A stretch of DNA of 64,000 nucleotides from Pseudomonas sp. GD04091 (GCF_029836165.1 NZ_JAOEBG010000003.1:294665-358664), one strand, 5' to 3'. Positions 49,819-59,565 are shown, counted from the first letter of the stretch. Numbers and translations: made by a program. The notes: generated from the letters alone by a model not told the origin.

Positions 49819-50868
49819 ATGGATATCAAGACCGCTTTGAGCCGCATCGTCGGCCACCTGGACCTGTCTACCGAGGAAATGCGCGACGTGATGCGCCAGA
49901 TCATGACGGGCCAGTGCAGCGAGGCGCAGATCGGCGCCTTCCTGATGGGCATGCGCATGAAGAGCGAGAGCATCGACGAGATCGTCGGCGCCGTGTCGGT
50001 GATGCGCGAGCTGGCCGACAAGGTCGAGCTCAAGAGCCTCGATGGCGTGGTCGACATCGTCGGTACCGGTGGCGACGGGGCCAATATCTTCAACGTCTCC
50101 ACCGCTTCGGCCTTCGTCCTGGCGGCGGCGGGTTGCACCGTGGCCAAGCACGGCAACCGCGCGGTGTCTGGCAAGAGCGGCAGTGCCGACCTGCTGGAGG
50201 CCGCCGGCATCTACCTCAACCTGACCCCGGTCCAGGTGGCCCGCTGCATCGACAGCCTCGGCATCGGTTTCATGTTCGCCCAGACCCACCACAGCGCCAT
50301 GAAGCACGCCGCCGGCCCGCGCCGCGACCTGGGGCTGCGCACCTTGTTCAACATGCTTGGCCCGCTTACGAATCCGGCCGGTGTGAAGCACCAGGTGGTC
50401 GGCGTGTTCACCCAGGCCCTGTGCCGCCCGTTGGCCGAGGTGCTGCAGCGTCTGGGCAGCAAGCATGTGCTGGTGGTGCACTCCAAGGACGGCCTGGACG
50501 AGTTCAGCCTCGCTGCGCCGACCTTCGTCGCCGAACTGAAGAATGACCAGATCACCGAGTATTGGGTCGAGCCGGAAGACCTCGGCATGAAGAGCCAGAG
50601 TCTGCACGGGCTGGCAGTCGAAGGTCCGCAAGCGTCGCTGGATTTGATTCGTGACGCCCTGGGCCGGCGCAAGACCGAGAACGGCCAGAAGGCCGCCGAG
50701 ATGATCGTGCTCAACGCCGGTGCCGCGCTGTACGCCGCCGACCATGCGATGACCCTGGCCCAGGGTGTGGAACTGGCCCACGATGTCCTGCACACCGGGC
50801 TGGCCTGGGAGAAGCTGCAGGAGCTGGGCGCCTTTACCGCGGTATTCAAGGTGGAGAACGAAGCATGA
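49819..50868 (+). CDS. trpD: Anthranilate phosphoribosyltransferase
   Basis: A 349-residue enzyme joining anthranilate to PRPP. The glycine-rich PRPP loop [19 protein letters not shown] is visible, together with [20 protein letters not shown]. It starts 9 nt after trpG with GGAT before the ATG and overlaps trpC by 4 nt. Confidence 0.98.
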   Translation: MDIKTALSRIVGHLDLSTEEMRDVMRQIMTGQCSEAQIGAFLMGMRMKSESIDEIVGAVSVMRELADKVELKSLDGVVDIVGTGGDGANIFNVSTASAFVLAAAGCTVAKHGNRAVSGKSGSADLLEAAGIYLNLTPVQVARCIDSLGIGFMFAQTHHSAMKHAAGPRRDLGLRTLFNMLGPLTNPAGVKHQVVGVFTQALCRPLAEVLQRLGSKHVLVVHSKDGLDEFSLAAPTFVAELKNDQITEYWVEPEDLGMKSQSLHGLAVEGPQASLDLIRDALGRRKTENGQKAAEMIVLNAGAALYAADHAMTLAQGVELAHDVLHTGLAWEKLQELGAFTAVFKVENEA

Positions 50869-51698
50869 GTGTACCCACGGTTCTGGAAAGGATCATCGCC
50901 CGCAAGTTCCAGGAAGTGGCCGAGCGCAGCGCGCGGGTCAGCCTCGGCGAGCTGGAGCGCCTGGCCAAGGCGGCCGATGCACCGCGTGGCTTTGCCAATG
51001 CCCTGATCGAACAGGCCAAGCGCAAGAAGCCGGCGGTGATCGCCGAGATCAAGAAGGCATCGCCGAGCAAAGGCGTGATCCGCGAGAACTTCGTCCCGGC
51101 GGATATCGCCGTCAGCTACGAGAAGGGCGGTGCGACCTGCCTGTCGGTGCTGACCGACGTGGATTACTTCCAAGGCGCGGATCTCTACTTGCAGCAGGCT
51201 CGCGCAGCGGTTGCACTGCCGGTGATCCGCAAGGACTTCATGGTCGATCCATACCAGATCGTCGAAGCTCGCGCGCTCGGCGCCGACTGCGTCCTGCTGA
51301 TCGTTTCGGCCCTGGACGATGTGAAGATGGCCGAGCTGGCCGCTACCGCCAAGGATGTCGGCCTCGACGTGTTGGTCGAAGTGCATGACGGCGATGAGCT
51401 GGAGCGTGCGCTGAAGACCCTCGACACGCCGCTGGTCGGGGTCAACAATCGCAACCTGCACACCTTCGAGGTCAGCCTCGACACCACGCTCGACCTGTTG
51501 CCGCGCATCCCCCGCGATCGCCTGGCGATTACCGAGAGCGGCATCCTCAATCGGGCCGATGTCGAGCTGATGGAAATCAACGAGGTGTATTCGTTCCTGG
51601 TCGGCGAGGCGTTCATGCGCGCCGAGCAGCCTGGGTTGGAGCTGCAGCGGCTGTTCTTCCCCGACCAGGTGAAGAAGACCGTTCAGCAACTGGACTGA
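50865..51698 (+). CDS. trpC: Indole-3-glycerol phosphate synthase
   Basis: A 277-residue TIM-barrel enzyme closing the indole ring. Visible motifs are [16 protein letters not shown] with the catalytic Lys, [20 protein letters not shown], and [12 protein letters not shown]. It is not fused to TrpF. It is the last gene of trpGDC and is followed by a strong terminator. Confidence 0.97.
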   Translation: MSVPTVLERIIARKFQEVAERSARVSLGELERLAKAADAPRGFANALIEQAKRKKPAVIAEIKKASPSKGVIRENFVPADIAVSYEKGGATCLSVLTDVDYFQGADLYLQQARAAVALPVIRKDFMVDPYQIVEARALGADCVLLIVSALDDVKMAELAATAKDVGLDVLVEVHDGDELERALKTLDTPLVGVNNRNLHTFEVSLDTTLDLLPRIPRDRLAITESGILNRADVELMEINEVYSFLVGEAFMRAEQPGLELQRLFFPDQVKKTVQQLD

Positions 51699-51708
51699 TC
51701 GAACAGGG

Positions 51709-51734
51709 AGCCGGCAATTGTTGCCGGCTTTTTT
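51709..51734 (+). terminator. Intrinsic terminator after trpC
   Basis: AGCCGGCAA-TTG-TTGCCGGCT followed by six T residues, 11 nt past the trpC stop. Confidence 0.92.
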
Positions 51735-51746
51735 GTATGCCTGTTC

Positions 51747-51778
51747 CGGCCTTTTCGCGGGTAAACCCGCAAAAAGGC
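51747..51778. repeat. REP-like palindrome
   Basis: GGCCTTTTCGCGGGTAAACC continuing into CGCAAAAAGGCC forms a palindrome around GGGTAAACCC. It lies between the trpC terminator and the lipoate-ligase-like gene. Confidence 0.6.
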
Positions 51779-51806
51779 CAGAGAATCCAACATCATAGGT
51801 GGATCA

Positions 51807-52511
51807 ATGACCGATCAACCCCTGGCCCTCACCGTGGAGCAGGGCCTGCATGCCGAACAGGACCTGCTGGCCGCCGTCTGCCGTGGCGAGCGCGAATCCG
51901 GCGTGCTGTTCTGGCGTCCGACCGATCATGCCCTGGTCATGCCGCGCCGCATGAGCCGGTTGGACAACTTCGAGGCCGCCTGCGCCGAGCTGGCGATTGC
52001 CGGCTGGCCGGTGCTGCTGCGCGAGACCGGCGGCGAACCGGTGCCGCAGTCCCATGCGACGGTGAATGTGGCCTTGGTTTACGTGGCGCCGCGTAGCGAA
52101 GGCGACCATGGGCGCATCGAGAACGCCTACGAGCGGCTGTGCCTGCCCTTGTGCGATGTGCTGCGCGATTGGGGCGGGGTCGCTTCGGTGGGGGAGATCG
52201 ACGGTGCGTTCTGCGACGGGCGCTATAACGTCAATCTCAACGGTCGCAAGCTGGTCGGCACGGCCCAGCGCTGGCGCCAGGGACTGGGCGGCAAGCGTCC
52301 GGTGGTGCTGGTGCATGGTGCGCTGTTGCTCGACAACCAGCGCGAGTCGATGGTCGCGGCGGTCAACCGCTTCAACGAGTGTTGCGGGCTGGAGCAGCGC
52401 TGCCGTGCCGATAGCCACATCGCGTTGCATGAGGTGGCGCCCGCCGCGCCCTGGTTCGAGCGCCTGTCGCAGGCGTACGCCGAGGTGATCGCGGCGCTGC
52501 CCAGGGACTAA
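51807..52511 (+). CDS. Lipoate/octanoate ligase-like protein (LplA/LipB fold)
   Basis: A 234-residue protein with the biotin/lipoate protein ligase A/B fold. [20 protein letters not shown] aligns with the LplA signature RR.(S)GGGAVYHD..N.N but is degenerate, and [18 protein letters not shown] matches the lysine-containing GKKI.GtAQ.r segment. The reaction is uncertain: lipoate ligation, octanoyl transfer or neither. The stop overlaps the convergent vfr stop by 4 nt, so no terminator separates them. Confidence 0.75.
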   Translation: MTDQPLALTVEQGLHAEQDLLAAVCRGERESGVLFWRPTDHALVMPRRMSRLDNFEAACAELAIAGWPVLLRETGGEPVPQSHATVNVALVYVAPRSEGDHGRIENAYERLCLPLCDVLRDWGGVASVGEIDGAFCDGRYNVNLNGRKLVGTAQRWRQGLGGKRPVVLVHGALLLDNQRESMVAAVNRFNECCGLEQRCRADSHIALHEVAPAAPWFERLSQAYAEVIAALPRD

Positions 52512-53152
52512 CGCGTGCCGTAGACCACCATGGTCTTGCCCTTGACCTGCACCAGGCTGCGCTCTTCGAGATCCTTCAACACACGGCCGACCATTTCGCG
52601 CGAGCAGCCGACGATACGGCCGATTTCCTGGCGGGTGATCTTGATCTGCATGCCGTCGGGGTGGGTCATGGCGTCCGGTTGCTTGCACAGGTCGAGCAGG
52701 CAGCGGGCGACGCGGCCGGTGACGTCGAAGAAGGCCAGGTCGCCCACCTTGCGGGTGGTATTGCGCAGACGCTGGGCCATCTGGGCACCGAGGGCGTAGA
52801 GGATTTCCGGGTCTTGCCGGCCCAGCTCGCGGAACTTGTCGTAGCTGATCTCGGCCACTTCGCATTCGGTCTTGGCCCGCACCCAGGCGCTGCGCTGGTG
52901 TTCCTGACCTGCGGGCTCGAACAGGCCCAGTTCGCCGAAGAAGTCGCCGCTGTTGAGGTAGGCGATGATCATTTCGTGACCGTCGTCGTCCTCGATCAGG
53001 ATGGTCACCGAGCCTTTGACGATGAACGACAAGGTTTCCGCCCGGTCACCTGCGCAGATGATGTTGCTCTTGGCGGCATAACGGCGGCGCTGGCAGTGCG
53101 CCAGGAGCTTGTCGATGTTCTTGATCTTGGGGGGAAGGGCTGAGGCAACCAT
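52508..53152 (-). CDS. vfr: cAMP-responsive regulator Vfr/Crp
   Basis: A 214-residue CRP-family regulator. The cyclic-nucleotide pocket is visible ([15 protein letters not shown] ... [17 protein letters not shown]), followed by the C-terminal HTH ([20 protein letters not shown]). The ATG at 53152 is preferred because AGGA lies about 8 nt upstream and MVASALPPK matches the family; a start at 53179 would add nine residues. In P. aeruginosa Vfr controls virulence; in P. putida Crp has a different, mostly non-catabolite role. A nested dyad precedes the gene. Confidence 0.95.
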   Translation of the reverse strand: MVASALPPKIKNIDKLLAHCQRRRYAAKSNIICAGDRAETLSFIVKGSVTILIEDDDGHEMIIAYLNSGDFFGELGLFEPAGQEHQRSAWVRAKTECEVAEISYDKFRELGRQDPEILYALGAQMAQRLRNTTRKVGDLAFFDVTGRVARCLLDLCKQPDAMTHPDGMQIKITRQEIGRIVGCSREMVGRVLKDLEERSLVQVKGKTMVVYGTR

Positions 53153-53195
53153 CACGAAATCCTGTTCGATGCGACGCATTGGCTTTTGTATAGAT

Positions 53196-53240
53196 TGTCT
53201 GACGAGAAGCGCCAGTCATTTGGCGCCAGCTTATCAGACA
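53196..53240. promoter_or_regulatory. Nested dyad upstream of vfr
   Basis: TGTCTGA (53196-53202) and TCAGACA (53234-53240) enclose GCGCCA-GTCATT-TGGCGC (53209-53226). A -10-like TATACA on the minus strand lies at 53187-53192, so the dyad would cover the -35 region and act as an operator; it could also form a leader hairpin from an earlier start. No classical CRP consensus was seen. Confidence 0.5.
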
Positions 53241-53341
53241 CTGCCCTTCTAATCGGCACAAAAGCGACGCGCCTTGAGCTTTTCCGACAGCCTCACAAGG
53301 TCTAAGCTGACACCCTTTTACGAAATCGGGAGTCCGGATAG

Positions 53342-53764
53342 ATGAAGGCACGCATCCAGTGGGCCGGTGAAGCGATGTTCCTCGGCGAGTCGGGGAGCGG
53401 CCATGTCGTGGTGATGGACGGCCCGCCCGAAGCCGGGGGCCGCAATCTGGGCGTGCGCCCGATGGAGATGCTCCTGCTCGGCCTCGGTGGCTGCAGCAGC
53501 TTCGATGTGGTCAGCATTCTCAAGAAGTCGCGTCAGGCCGTGGAGAGTTGCGAAGCCTTCCTGGAAGCCGAGCGCGCCAGCGAAGACCCCAAGGTGTTCA
53601 CCAAGATCCATCTGAACTTCGTGGTCAAAGGCCGTGGGCTGAAGGACGCGCAGGTCAAGCGCGCGGTGGAGCTGTCGGCGCAGAAGTATTGCTCGGCATC
53701 GATCATGCTGGATCGCGCGGGTGTGGAAATCACCCACGGCTACGAAATCATCGAGCTGGCTTGA
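53342..53764 (+). CDS. OsmC-family protein (YhfA type)
   Basis: A 140-residue OsmC-superfamily protein (MEMLLLGLGGCSSFDVVSIL; YCSASIML). The two conserved cysteines, in GGCSSFDV and KYCSAS, are those used for peroxide or thiol chemistry in the superfamily. The length fits the YhfA subgroup, whose substrate is not established. It is followed by a perfect REP stem-loop. Confidence 0.9.
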   Translation: MKARIQWAGEAMFLGESGSGHVVVMDGPPEAGGRNLGVRPMEMLLLGLGGCSSFDVVSILKKSRQAVESCEAFLEAERASEDPKVFTKIHLNFVVKGRGLKDAQVKRAVELSAQKYCSASIMLDRAGVEITHGYEIIELA

Positions 53765-53769
53765 AAACG

Positions 53770-53818
53770 ATCGCGGGGCAAGCCCGCTTCCACAGTGGGA
53801 GCGGGCTTGCCCCGCGAT
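53770..53818. repeat. Near-perfect REP stem-loop, likely bidirectional terminator
   Basis: ATCGCGGGGCAAGCCCGCTT and its inverse (AGCGGGCTTGCCCCGCGAT) form a stem of about 22 bp with a 3-nt loop. It sits between the convergent osmC and membrane-protein genes. Confidence 0.9.
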
Positions 53819-53833
53819 GCCGGCCTCGGACGA

Positions 53834-54871
53834 TCAGTGGCGCAACGCCGGCAACGCGTCCCGCAACCACTGCGGCAGCTTCGCTTGCAGCGATTCGCTG
53901 AGTCGTTCGCGGCGCTTCTGGTACTGCAGCCCCAGCGCGATCACGCCCAGGCCGATCAAGGTCAGCACCACCGGGAACAGCAGCGAATCGGCAAACACCT
54001 CATAGGACAGATAGCCAAGATACGCGGCCACGCCCATCGCCCCGAACACCATGAACATTGGCCGCCGCAGCAGCACGGCCAGGCCCATCAACGCCAGGTT
54101 GATCAGGCAGTAGAGGAATTTGCCCCACTCGCTGGCGCTGTCCATCATCGTCAGTCCACCCCAGAACGCCGCCAGGCCGGCCAGGTAGCCCCAGAAGGCA
54201 TAGTCCCGACGGGTGCGCCCATCGATCACGACGAACACCAGCAGCAAGCCCAGGCCGAACCACAGCGACACCGTGCGCCGTTGCTCCCAGCTGAACAGGT
54301 CGCCATGGATCCATTCGCTGAGGTCCATGGACATGAACCACAGCGCCACGGCGATCGGCATGACGATGAAGGGAAAGGGGATCAACCGTAGCATCAGCAG
54401 CCCGGCAACCACCGTCGCCGCTTCCATGGCCAGCCAGCCGCCCTGCACGTAGGTGTAGTACTGGTGATAGTCGCCCTGTGCATCGTCCATCGGCCACCAG
54501 CCGACCAGCCGTTCGATGGCGAAGACCGCCAGCGGCACGATGCTCACCGCCACGGCCGCCAGCACGCCCGCGGCGATGGGTTGTTCGCGACGCTGCAGGG
54601 ACAGGGCAAACACGGTGAGCCCGGCGATATAGGCCAGCGCGATGATCAGCAGCGCGCTGTCGCCGATGCGCATCCAGGCCTCGGTGAGCAGCCAGCCCAT
54701 GGCACCCATGATCAGCAGGGCGCCGAAATAGAACGCGACGTGGGCCAGCTGGAAGCTGCCACGGTTTTCCGGTTGCTGGCGCAGGAAGTCCAACAGGGCC
54801 CGATCCTGTCCTGGCTGCAGCACGCCGGCACTCACTGCGCGTGCCAGGTCCCTGGCGTCGAAGCGTTCCAT
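53834..54871 (-). CDS. Polytopic membrane protein, function unknown
   Basis: A 345-residue integral membrane protein with about nine or ten hydrophobic helices (VAFYFGALLIMGAMGWLL; GVLAAVAVSIVPLAVFAIE; LFPVVLTLIGLGVIALGLQ). It has a short helical cytoplasmic N-terminus and a C-terminal tail (RRERLSESLQAKLPQWLRDA). It resembles the DUF2157 type in topology, but I cannot confirm the family. The gene is 10 nt downstream of coq7 and probably shares its transcript. Confidence 0.8.
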   Translation of the reverse strand: MERFDARDLARAVSAGVLQPGQDRALLDFLRQQPENRGSFQLAHVAFYFGALLIMGAMGWLLTEAWMRIGDSALLIIALAYIAGLTVFALSLQRREQPIAAGVLAAVAVSIVPLAVFAIERLVGWWPMDDAQGDYHQYYTYVQGGWLAMEAATVVAGLLMLRLIPFPFIVMPIAVALWFMSMDLSEWIHGDLFSWEQRRTVSLWFGLGLLLVFVVIDGRTRRDYAFWGYLAGLAAFWGGLTMMDSASEWGKFLYCLINLALMGLAVLLRRPMFMVFGAMGVAAYLGYLSYEVFADSLLFPVVLTLIGLGVIALGLQYQKRRERLSESLQAKLPQWLRDALPALRH

Positions 54872-54881
54872 GGTGTGCGCC

Positions 54882-55529
54882 TCAGATGCGGTAGGTGCTC
54901 TTGGTCATGACCTTGGCCAGCAGGCTCATGCCGAACCGCACGGGGGCCGGGAACCGGTAGCCACCCGCTTCCAGCGCGGACTCGGCATGCTGCTCTTCAT
55001 CGACGCGCATCTGCTCGAGGATGGCGCGGGACTTGCCGTCGCTCTCGGGGATCTGTTCCAGGTGCTCGTCGAGGTGCTTGCACACCTGGTGCTCGGTGGC
55101 GGCGACGAAGCCCAGGCTGACCTTGTCGCTGACCAGGCCGGCGAGCGCGCCGATGCCGAACGACATGCCGTAGAACAGTGGGTTGAGCACGCTGGGGTGG
55201 CTGTTGAGCTGGCGGATGCGTTGCTCGCACCAGGCCAGATGGTCGATCTCTTCTTCCGCCGCATGCTCCATGGCCTTGCGTACCTGGGGCAGCTTGGCGG
55301 TCAGGGCCTGGCCCTGGTAGAGCGCCTGGGCGCAGACTTCGCCGGTGTGGTTGATGCGCATCAGGCCAGCGATGTGGCGGGTCTGCTGCTCGTCGAGCTC
55401 GGCGTCCGGCTGGATGATCGCCGGCGAGGGACGGGAAGGTTGGCCGCTGAAGGGCAGCAAGGTGCGCATGGCGGTATCGGCCTGCAGCAACAAGCGGTCG
55501 AGCGGCGAGTAGTGACGTTCGGTAGCCAT
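54882..55529 (-). CDS. coq7: 2-nonaprenyl-3-methyl-6-methoxy-1,4-benzoquinol hydroxylase Coq7
   Basis: A 215-residue ferritin-like diiron hydroxylase in ubiquinone synthesis. The iron ligands fall in two E..ExxH sets: [17 protein letters not shown] with [12 protein letters not shown], and [16 protein letters not shown] with [10 protein letters not shown]. It replaces UbiF, as usual for pseudomonads. It starts at 55529 after GGAGGTGCC. Confidence 0.96.
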   Translation of the reverse strand: MATERHYSPLDRLLLQADTAMRTLLPFSGQPSRPSPAIIQPDAELDEQQTRHIAGLMRINHTGEVCAQALYQGQALTAKLPQVRKAMEHAAEEEIDHLAWCEQRIRQLNSHPSVLNPLFYGMSFGIGALAGLVSDKVSLGFVAATEHQVCKHLDEHLEQIPESDGKSRAILEQMRVDEEQHAESALEAGGYRFPAPVRFGMSLLAKVMTKSTYRI

Positions 55530-55595
55530 CGGGCACCTCCGCTGAAGTGATGCCCGACAGTCTACCTCAATACCCCTGGACGGGCTTGCCTTGGA

Positions 55596-55934
55596 TCAGC
55601 CCGGCGGCCAGTGCATCTGGCGCTGGCCGAGCACGTGCATGTGGATGTGGTAGACCGTCTGGCCGCCCTGCTCGTTGCAGTTCATCACCACGCGGAAGCC
55701 TTCCTCGCAGCCGAGCTCCTTGGCCAGGCGCTGGGCGGTGAACAGGATGTGGCCGGCCAGGCCCTTGTCCTCTTCGGTCAGGTCGTTGAGGGTGCGGATG
55801 TGTTTCTTCGGGATGACCAGGAAATGAATCGGGGCCTGGGGGGCGATATCGTGGAAGGCCAGGACCTGGTCGTCTTCGTAGATGATCTTCGCCGGGATCT
55901 CCCGGTTGATGATTTTGAGGAATAAATCGTCCAC
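55596..55934 (-). CDS. HIT-family nucleotide-binding protein
   Basis: A 112-residue histidine-triad protein (HINT type). The HIT signature is YHIHMHVLG with His 96, 98 and 100. These proteins hydrolyse nucleoside phosphoramidates; the cellular role is unclear. It begins 64 nt after the SDR gene on the same strand, and coq7 follows. Confidence 0.95.
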   Translation of the reverse strand: MDDLFLKIINREIPAKIIYEDDQVLAFHDIAPQAPIHFLVIPKKHIRTLNDLTEEDKGLAGHILFTAQRLAKELGCEEGFRVVMNCNEQGGQTVYHIHMHVLGQRQMHWPPG

Positions 55935-55998
55935 AGCACGTGCTCCATGGTGAGTGTCGGGCCTGAGTGTACTGAGCCCGCTGCCGCTCGCCCAGTGG

Positions 55999-56781
55999 CT
56001 ATTCCATGCCGACCGGGCAGTAGCGGCGGTGGATCACCCCGGCCAGCTTGCGTGCCAGCCAGCGCGGCAGCAGGCGCGGGGCGAAGGCCAGCCAGCGGTT
56101 GCGCCGGCCCGGCGTGATCAGGGCGCGGTTCTTGTCCAGCGCGCGAACAGTGTACAAGGCGATTTCCTCCGGGCTGGGGCAACGGCCGCTGTCATCGAGC
56201 CTGGGGATGCGACGTTTCGATGAGCGCACCGGCCCCGGACACAGCACGGACACCTTGATCCCGGTACGGCGAAGCTCTTCGCGCAACGCTTCGGAAAAGC
56301 TCAGCACATAGGCTTTGCTGGCGGCATAGGCGGCCATCCAGGGACCGGGGGCAACCCCGGCCAGTCCAGCGACGTTGAGAATCTGTCCGCCCCCCTGTAT
56401 GGCCATGAGGTTGCCGATGGCGTGGCACAGCCGGCTCAGGGCGAGGATGTTGACCTCCAGCAGGTCCTGTTCGTCAGCCCATTCGTGAGCGAGGAAAGGC
56501 CCGTAGGTGCGCACCCCGGCGCAGTTGACCAGCAGGTCGATACGCCGTTCGCCTTCCTCCAGTTCCAGCACGAAGCCAGACAGGCGCAAGGGCTGGCTGA
56601 GGTCGCAGGCGCGGAACAGCACCTCGACGCCAAACCGTTGGGTCAGTTCGATGGCCACCGGCTCCAGCGTTTCGCGCTGGCGTGCCACCAGGATCAGGTT
56701 GCGCCCGCGCCGTGCCAGGGCCTCCGCCAGGGCCAGGCCCAGGCCGCTGGAAGCTCCGGTGATCATGGCGTAACGGGTCAT
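55999..56781 (-). CDS. Short-chain dehydrogenase/reductase
   Basis: A 260-residue SDR. The cofactor loop is TGASSGLG (8-15), the NNAG-like motif is VNCAGVRTYGPF, and the catalytic Tyr-Lys is in MAAYAASKAYVLSFSEAL. The C-terminal basic hydrophobic tail (RNRWLAFAPRLLPRWLARKL) may be membrane-associated. Substrate unknown. It lies between the nitronate monooxygenase-like gene and the HIT gene, same strand. Confidence 0.92.
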   Translation of the reverse strand: MTRYAMITGASSGLGLALAEALARRGRNLILVARQRETLEPVAIELTQRFGVEVLFRACDLSQPLRLSGFVLELEEGERRIDLLVNCAGVRTYGPFLAHEWADEQDLLEVNILALSRLCHAIGNLMAIQGGGQILNVAGLAGVAPGPWMAAYAASKAYVLSFSEALREELRRTGIKVSVLCPGPVRSSKRRIPRLDDSGRCPSPEEIALYTVRALDKNRALITPGRRNRWLAFAPRLLPRWLARKLAGVIHRRYCPVGME

Positions 56782-56832
56782 GCAAGGCTCCTGGGGCGTA
56801 AGGGGCGCCTAGTGTACAGCCTGGCCGATTTG

Positions 56833-57789
56833 CTACAAGGCGTTGCTGCGCAGCTGCTGGGTACGCTCCAGGGCGGCCTGGTACTCGCCTCGCAGGCGGG
56901 AGATCAGCTCGGCGGCCGAAGGCAGGTCGTGGATCTCGCCGACACCCTGGCCGGCGGACCAGACGGTCTTCCAGGCCTTGGCTTCGTCGTCCAGCGGCTT
57001 GAGCTTGCCGGACTCGTGGCCGCTCTTGAGCGCCGCCAGATCGTAGCCAGCCTGTTCCAGGCTCCGGCGCAGGAAGCTGGCGGGAATCCCGGACACCGCA
57101 GGGGTGTGAACGATATCGGCGGCGCCAGCCCCCAGGATCATTTCCTTGTACGCGTCCTGAGCCTGGCTTTCTTGGGTGGCGATGAAACGCGTGCCCATGT
57201 AGCCCAGGTCCGCGCCCAGCAATTGTGCGGCCAGCAGTTCATGCCCGTGGTTGAGGCAGCCCGCCAGCAGCAGGGTCTTGTCGAAGAACTGGCGGATCTC
57301 CGCGACCAGGGCAAACGGGCTCCAGGTCCCGGCATGGCCACCGGCACCGGCCGCCACGGCGATCAACCCGTCGACGCCGGCCTCTGCCGCTTTTTCCGCG
57401 TGTCGACGGGTCGTCACGTCGTGGAACACAAGGCCGCCATAGGCATGCACGGCGTCCACGACCTCCTTCACGGCGCCAAGGCTGGTGATGACGATGGGCA
57501 CCCGGTGCTCGACGCACAGCGCCAGATCGGCGTGCAGGCGCGGGTTGGTCGGGTGCACGATCAGGTTCACCGCATAGGGAGCAGGCGCCTGCAGTGTCGC
57601 CAGGCCGGCCTCGATTTCCTCCAGCCATGCCTTGAACCCGGCACTGTCGCGCTGGTTCAGCGCCGGGAAGCTGCCCACCACACCATTGGCGCAGCAGGCG
57701 AGCACGAGCCCGGGGTTGGAGATCAGGAACATCGGCGCCGCCACCAAGGGCAGGCGCAGTCGTTGTTCGAGCGAGGCGGGCAGGGACAT
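56833..57789 (-). CDS. Nitronate monooxygenase-family FMN enzyme
   Basis: A 318-residue TIM-barrel FMN protein of the nitronate monooxygenase (2-nitropropane dioxygenase) family. LRLPLVAAPMFLISNPGLVL is the N-terminal signature, GAGGHAGTWSPFALVAEI holds the catalytic His position, and MGTRFIATQESQAQDAYKEM follows. The true substrate may be a nitronate or something else. It starts 30 nt from the hemJ stop. Confidence 0.92.
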   Translation of the reverse strand: MSLPASLEQRLRLPLVAAPMFLISNPGLVLACCANGVVGSFPALNQRDSAGFKAWLEEIEAGLATLQAPAPYAVNLIVHPTNPRLHADLALCVEHRVPIVITSLGAVKEVVDAVHAYGGLVFHDVTTRRHAEKAAEAGVDGLIAVAAGAGGHAGTWSPFALVAEIRQFFDKTLLLAGCLNHGHELLAAQLLGADLGYMGTRFIATQESQAQDAYKEMILGAGAADIVHTPAVSGIPASFLRRSLEQAGYDLAALKSGHESGKLKPLDDEAKAWKTVWSAGQGVGEIHDLPSAAELISRLRGEYQAALERTQQLRSNAL

Positions 57790-57819
57790 GGCGAAACTCC
57801 TGTAAGCGGCTGTATATCG

Positions 57820-58245
57820 TCAGAACGGTTTGACCACCACCAGAATTACGATGCCCAGCAGGATCAGCACCGGCACTTCGTTGAACCAGCGGTAGTAGAC
57901 GTGGCTGCGGGTATTGGTGCCGGCGGCGAAGCGCTTGCGCTGGGCGCCGCACATGTGATGGTAGACGGTGAGCAGGACTACCAGGGTGAGCTTGGCGTGC
58001 AGCCAGCCCTGACTCAACCAGCCGGGGTTGAGGTAGAGCATCCAGCCGCCGAACACGTACGTGGCGATCATCGCCGGGTTCATGATGCCCCGGTACAGTT
58101 TGCGTTCCATGGTGGTGAAGCGTTCGAGGCTGATGTTGTCCCGGCTCTGGGCGTGGTAGACGAACAGGCGCGGCAGGTAGAACAGGCCGGCGAACCAGCA
58201 GACCACGCTGACGATGTGCAGCGCCTTGATCCATAGATAGAGCAT
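57820..58245 (-). CDS. hemJ: Protoporphyrinogen IX oxidase HemJ
   Basis: A 141-residue membrane protein with four hydrophobic helices (LWIKALHIVSVVCWFAGLFY; IMNPAMIATYVFGGWMLYL; AKLTLVVLLTVYHHMCG; VLILLGIVILVVVKPF). Conserved histidines (H10; YHHM) and the basic segment RLFVYHAQ match the HemJ/UPF0093 family, which oxidises protoporphyrinogen IX in haem synthesis. It is divergent from argC. Confidence 0.9.
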   Translation of the reverse strand: MLYLWIKALHIVSVVCWFAGLFYLPRLFVYHAQSRDNISLERFTTMERKLYRGIMNPAMIATYVFGGWMLYLNPGWLSQGWLHAKLTLVVLLTVYHHMCGAQRKRFAAGTNTRSHVYYRWFNEVPVLILLGIVILVVVKPF

Positions 58246-58315
58246 GGGGTGTTCCTTCAGGTTTTCACGGTCGTCAGATAGTAGGGGTCAAGGCCACGAA
58301 GGGTCATCCGAAGAG

Positions 58316-58344
58316 TTGTTACAGGCGCTTGTGCCCCCTATTAT
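58316..58344 (+). promoter_or_regulatory. Sigma-70 promoter of argC
   Basis: TTGTTA (58316-58321) and TATTAT (58339-58344) are separated by 17 nt; transcription would start near 58351, about 35 nt before the argC ATG. Confidence 0.65.
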
Positions 58345-58385
58345 CGTGCGCTTTCCAGTGGTCTTGTTGATAAGGGGCAAGCGTC

Positions 58386-59420
58386 ATGATCAAGGTCGGT
58401 ATCGTCGGCGGCACGGGCTACACCGGTGTCGAACTGCTGCGTCTGCTGGCGCAGCACCCACAGGCCGAAGTGGCGGTCATCACCTCGCGGTCTGAGGCGG
58501 GCGTGGCGGTTGCCGACATGTACCCGAACCTGCGCGGCCACTATGACGGCCTGGCATTCAGCGTGCCGGACAGCAAGGCCCTCGCGGCCTGTGACGTGGT
58601 GTTCTTCGCCACGCCCCATGGCGTCGCCCACGCCCTGGCCGGCGAGCTTCTGGCGGCCGGGACCAAGGTCATCGACCTGTCCGCCGACTTCCGACTGCAG
58701 GACGCTGTCGAGTGGGGCAAGTGGTACGGCCAGCCGCACGGCGCGCCCGAACTGCTCCAGGATGCGGTCTATGGCCTGCCGGAAGTGAACCGCGAGAAGA
58801 TCCGCCAGGCCCGCCTGATCGCCGTGCCGGGCTGCTACCCGACCGCTACCCAGCTGGGCTTCCTGCCACTGCTGGAGGCCGGCCTGGCCGACCCATCTCG
58901 CCTGATCGCCGACTGCAAGTCGGGCGTCAGCGGTGCGGGGCGCGGCGCGGCCGTGGGTTCGCTGTTCTGCGAGGCAGGTGAAAGCATGAAGGCCTACGCG
59001 GTCAAAGGCCACCGCCACCTGCCGGAAATCAGCCAGGGCCTGCGCCAGGCTGCAGGCAAGGATATCGGCCTGACCTTCGTGCCGCACTTGACGCCGATGA
59101 TCCGTGGCATTCATGCCACCCTGTACGCGACGGTAGCCGACACCTCGGTCGACCTGCAGGCGCTGTTCGAGAAGCGTTATGCCGACGAGCCGTTCGTCGA
59201 CGTGATGCCGGCCGGCAGCCATCCGGAAACCCGCAGCGTGCGGGGCGCCAACGTCTGTCGGATCGCCGTGCACCGCCCGCAGGGCGGCGATCTGGTGGTG
59301 GTGCTGTCGGTGATCGACAACCTGGTCAAGGGCGCGTCGGGCCAGGCGGTACAGAACCTCAACATCCTGTTCGGCCTGAACGAGCGCATGGGCCTGTCCC
59401 ACGCCGGTCTGTTGCCGTAA
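58386..59420 (+). CDS. argC: N-acetyl-gamma-glutamyl-phosphate reductase
   Basis: A 344-residue NADPH-dependent reductase, third step of arginine synthesis. The nucleotide site [17 protein letters not shown] and the catalytic Cys in [17 protein letters not shown] are visible, as is [10 protein letters not shown]. It is monocistronic, with its own promoter upstream and a terminator behind. Confidence 0.97.
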   Translation: MIKVGIVGGTGYTGVELLRLLAQHPQAEVAVITSRSEAGVAVADMYPNLRGHYDGLAFSVPDSKALAACDVVFFATPHGVAHALAGELLAAGTKVIDLSADFRLQDAVEWGKWYGQPHGAPELLQDAVYGLPEVNREKIRQARLIAVPGCYPTATQLGFLPLLEAGLADPSRLIADCKSGVSGAGRGAAVGSLFCEAGESMKAYAVKGHRHLPEISQGLRQAAGKDIGLTFVPHLTPMIRGIHATLYATVADTSVDLQALFEKRYADEPFVDVMPAGSHPETRSVRGANVCRIAVHRPQGGDLVVVLSVIDNLVKGASGQAVQNLNILFGLNERMGLSHAGLLP

Positions 59421-59438
59421 GTCGGCATTCGCAGCCAG

Positions 59439-59462
59439 GGCCCGCTCAGTGCGGGCCTTTTT
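59439..59462 (+). terminator. Intrinsic terminator after argC
   Basis: GGCCCGC-TCAGT-GCGGGCC followed by TTTTT, 18 nt past the argC stop. Confidence 0.9.
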
Positions 59463-59490
59463 CATGGGGGCGACTAAAGCCGCACAATTC

Positions 59491-59520
59491 TTGACCGATT
59501 TTCTCGGACAAGCGGATAAT
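59491..59520 (+). promoter_or_regulatory. Sigma-70 promoter of erpA
   Basis: TTGACC (59491-59496) and GATAAT (59515-59520) with an 18-nt spacer; the likely start lies about 39 nt before the erpA ATG. Confidence 0.65.
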
Positions 59521-59565
59521 ACGCCCCATCGAGTTTTATGGCGGCACTGCGCCGGGAGAATCAAC

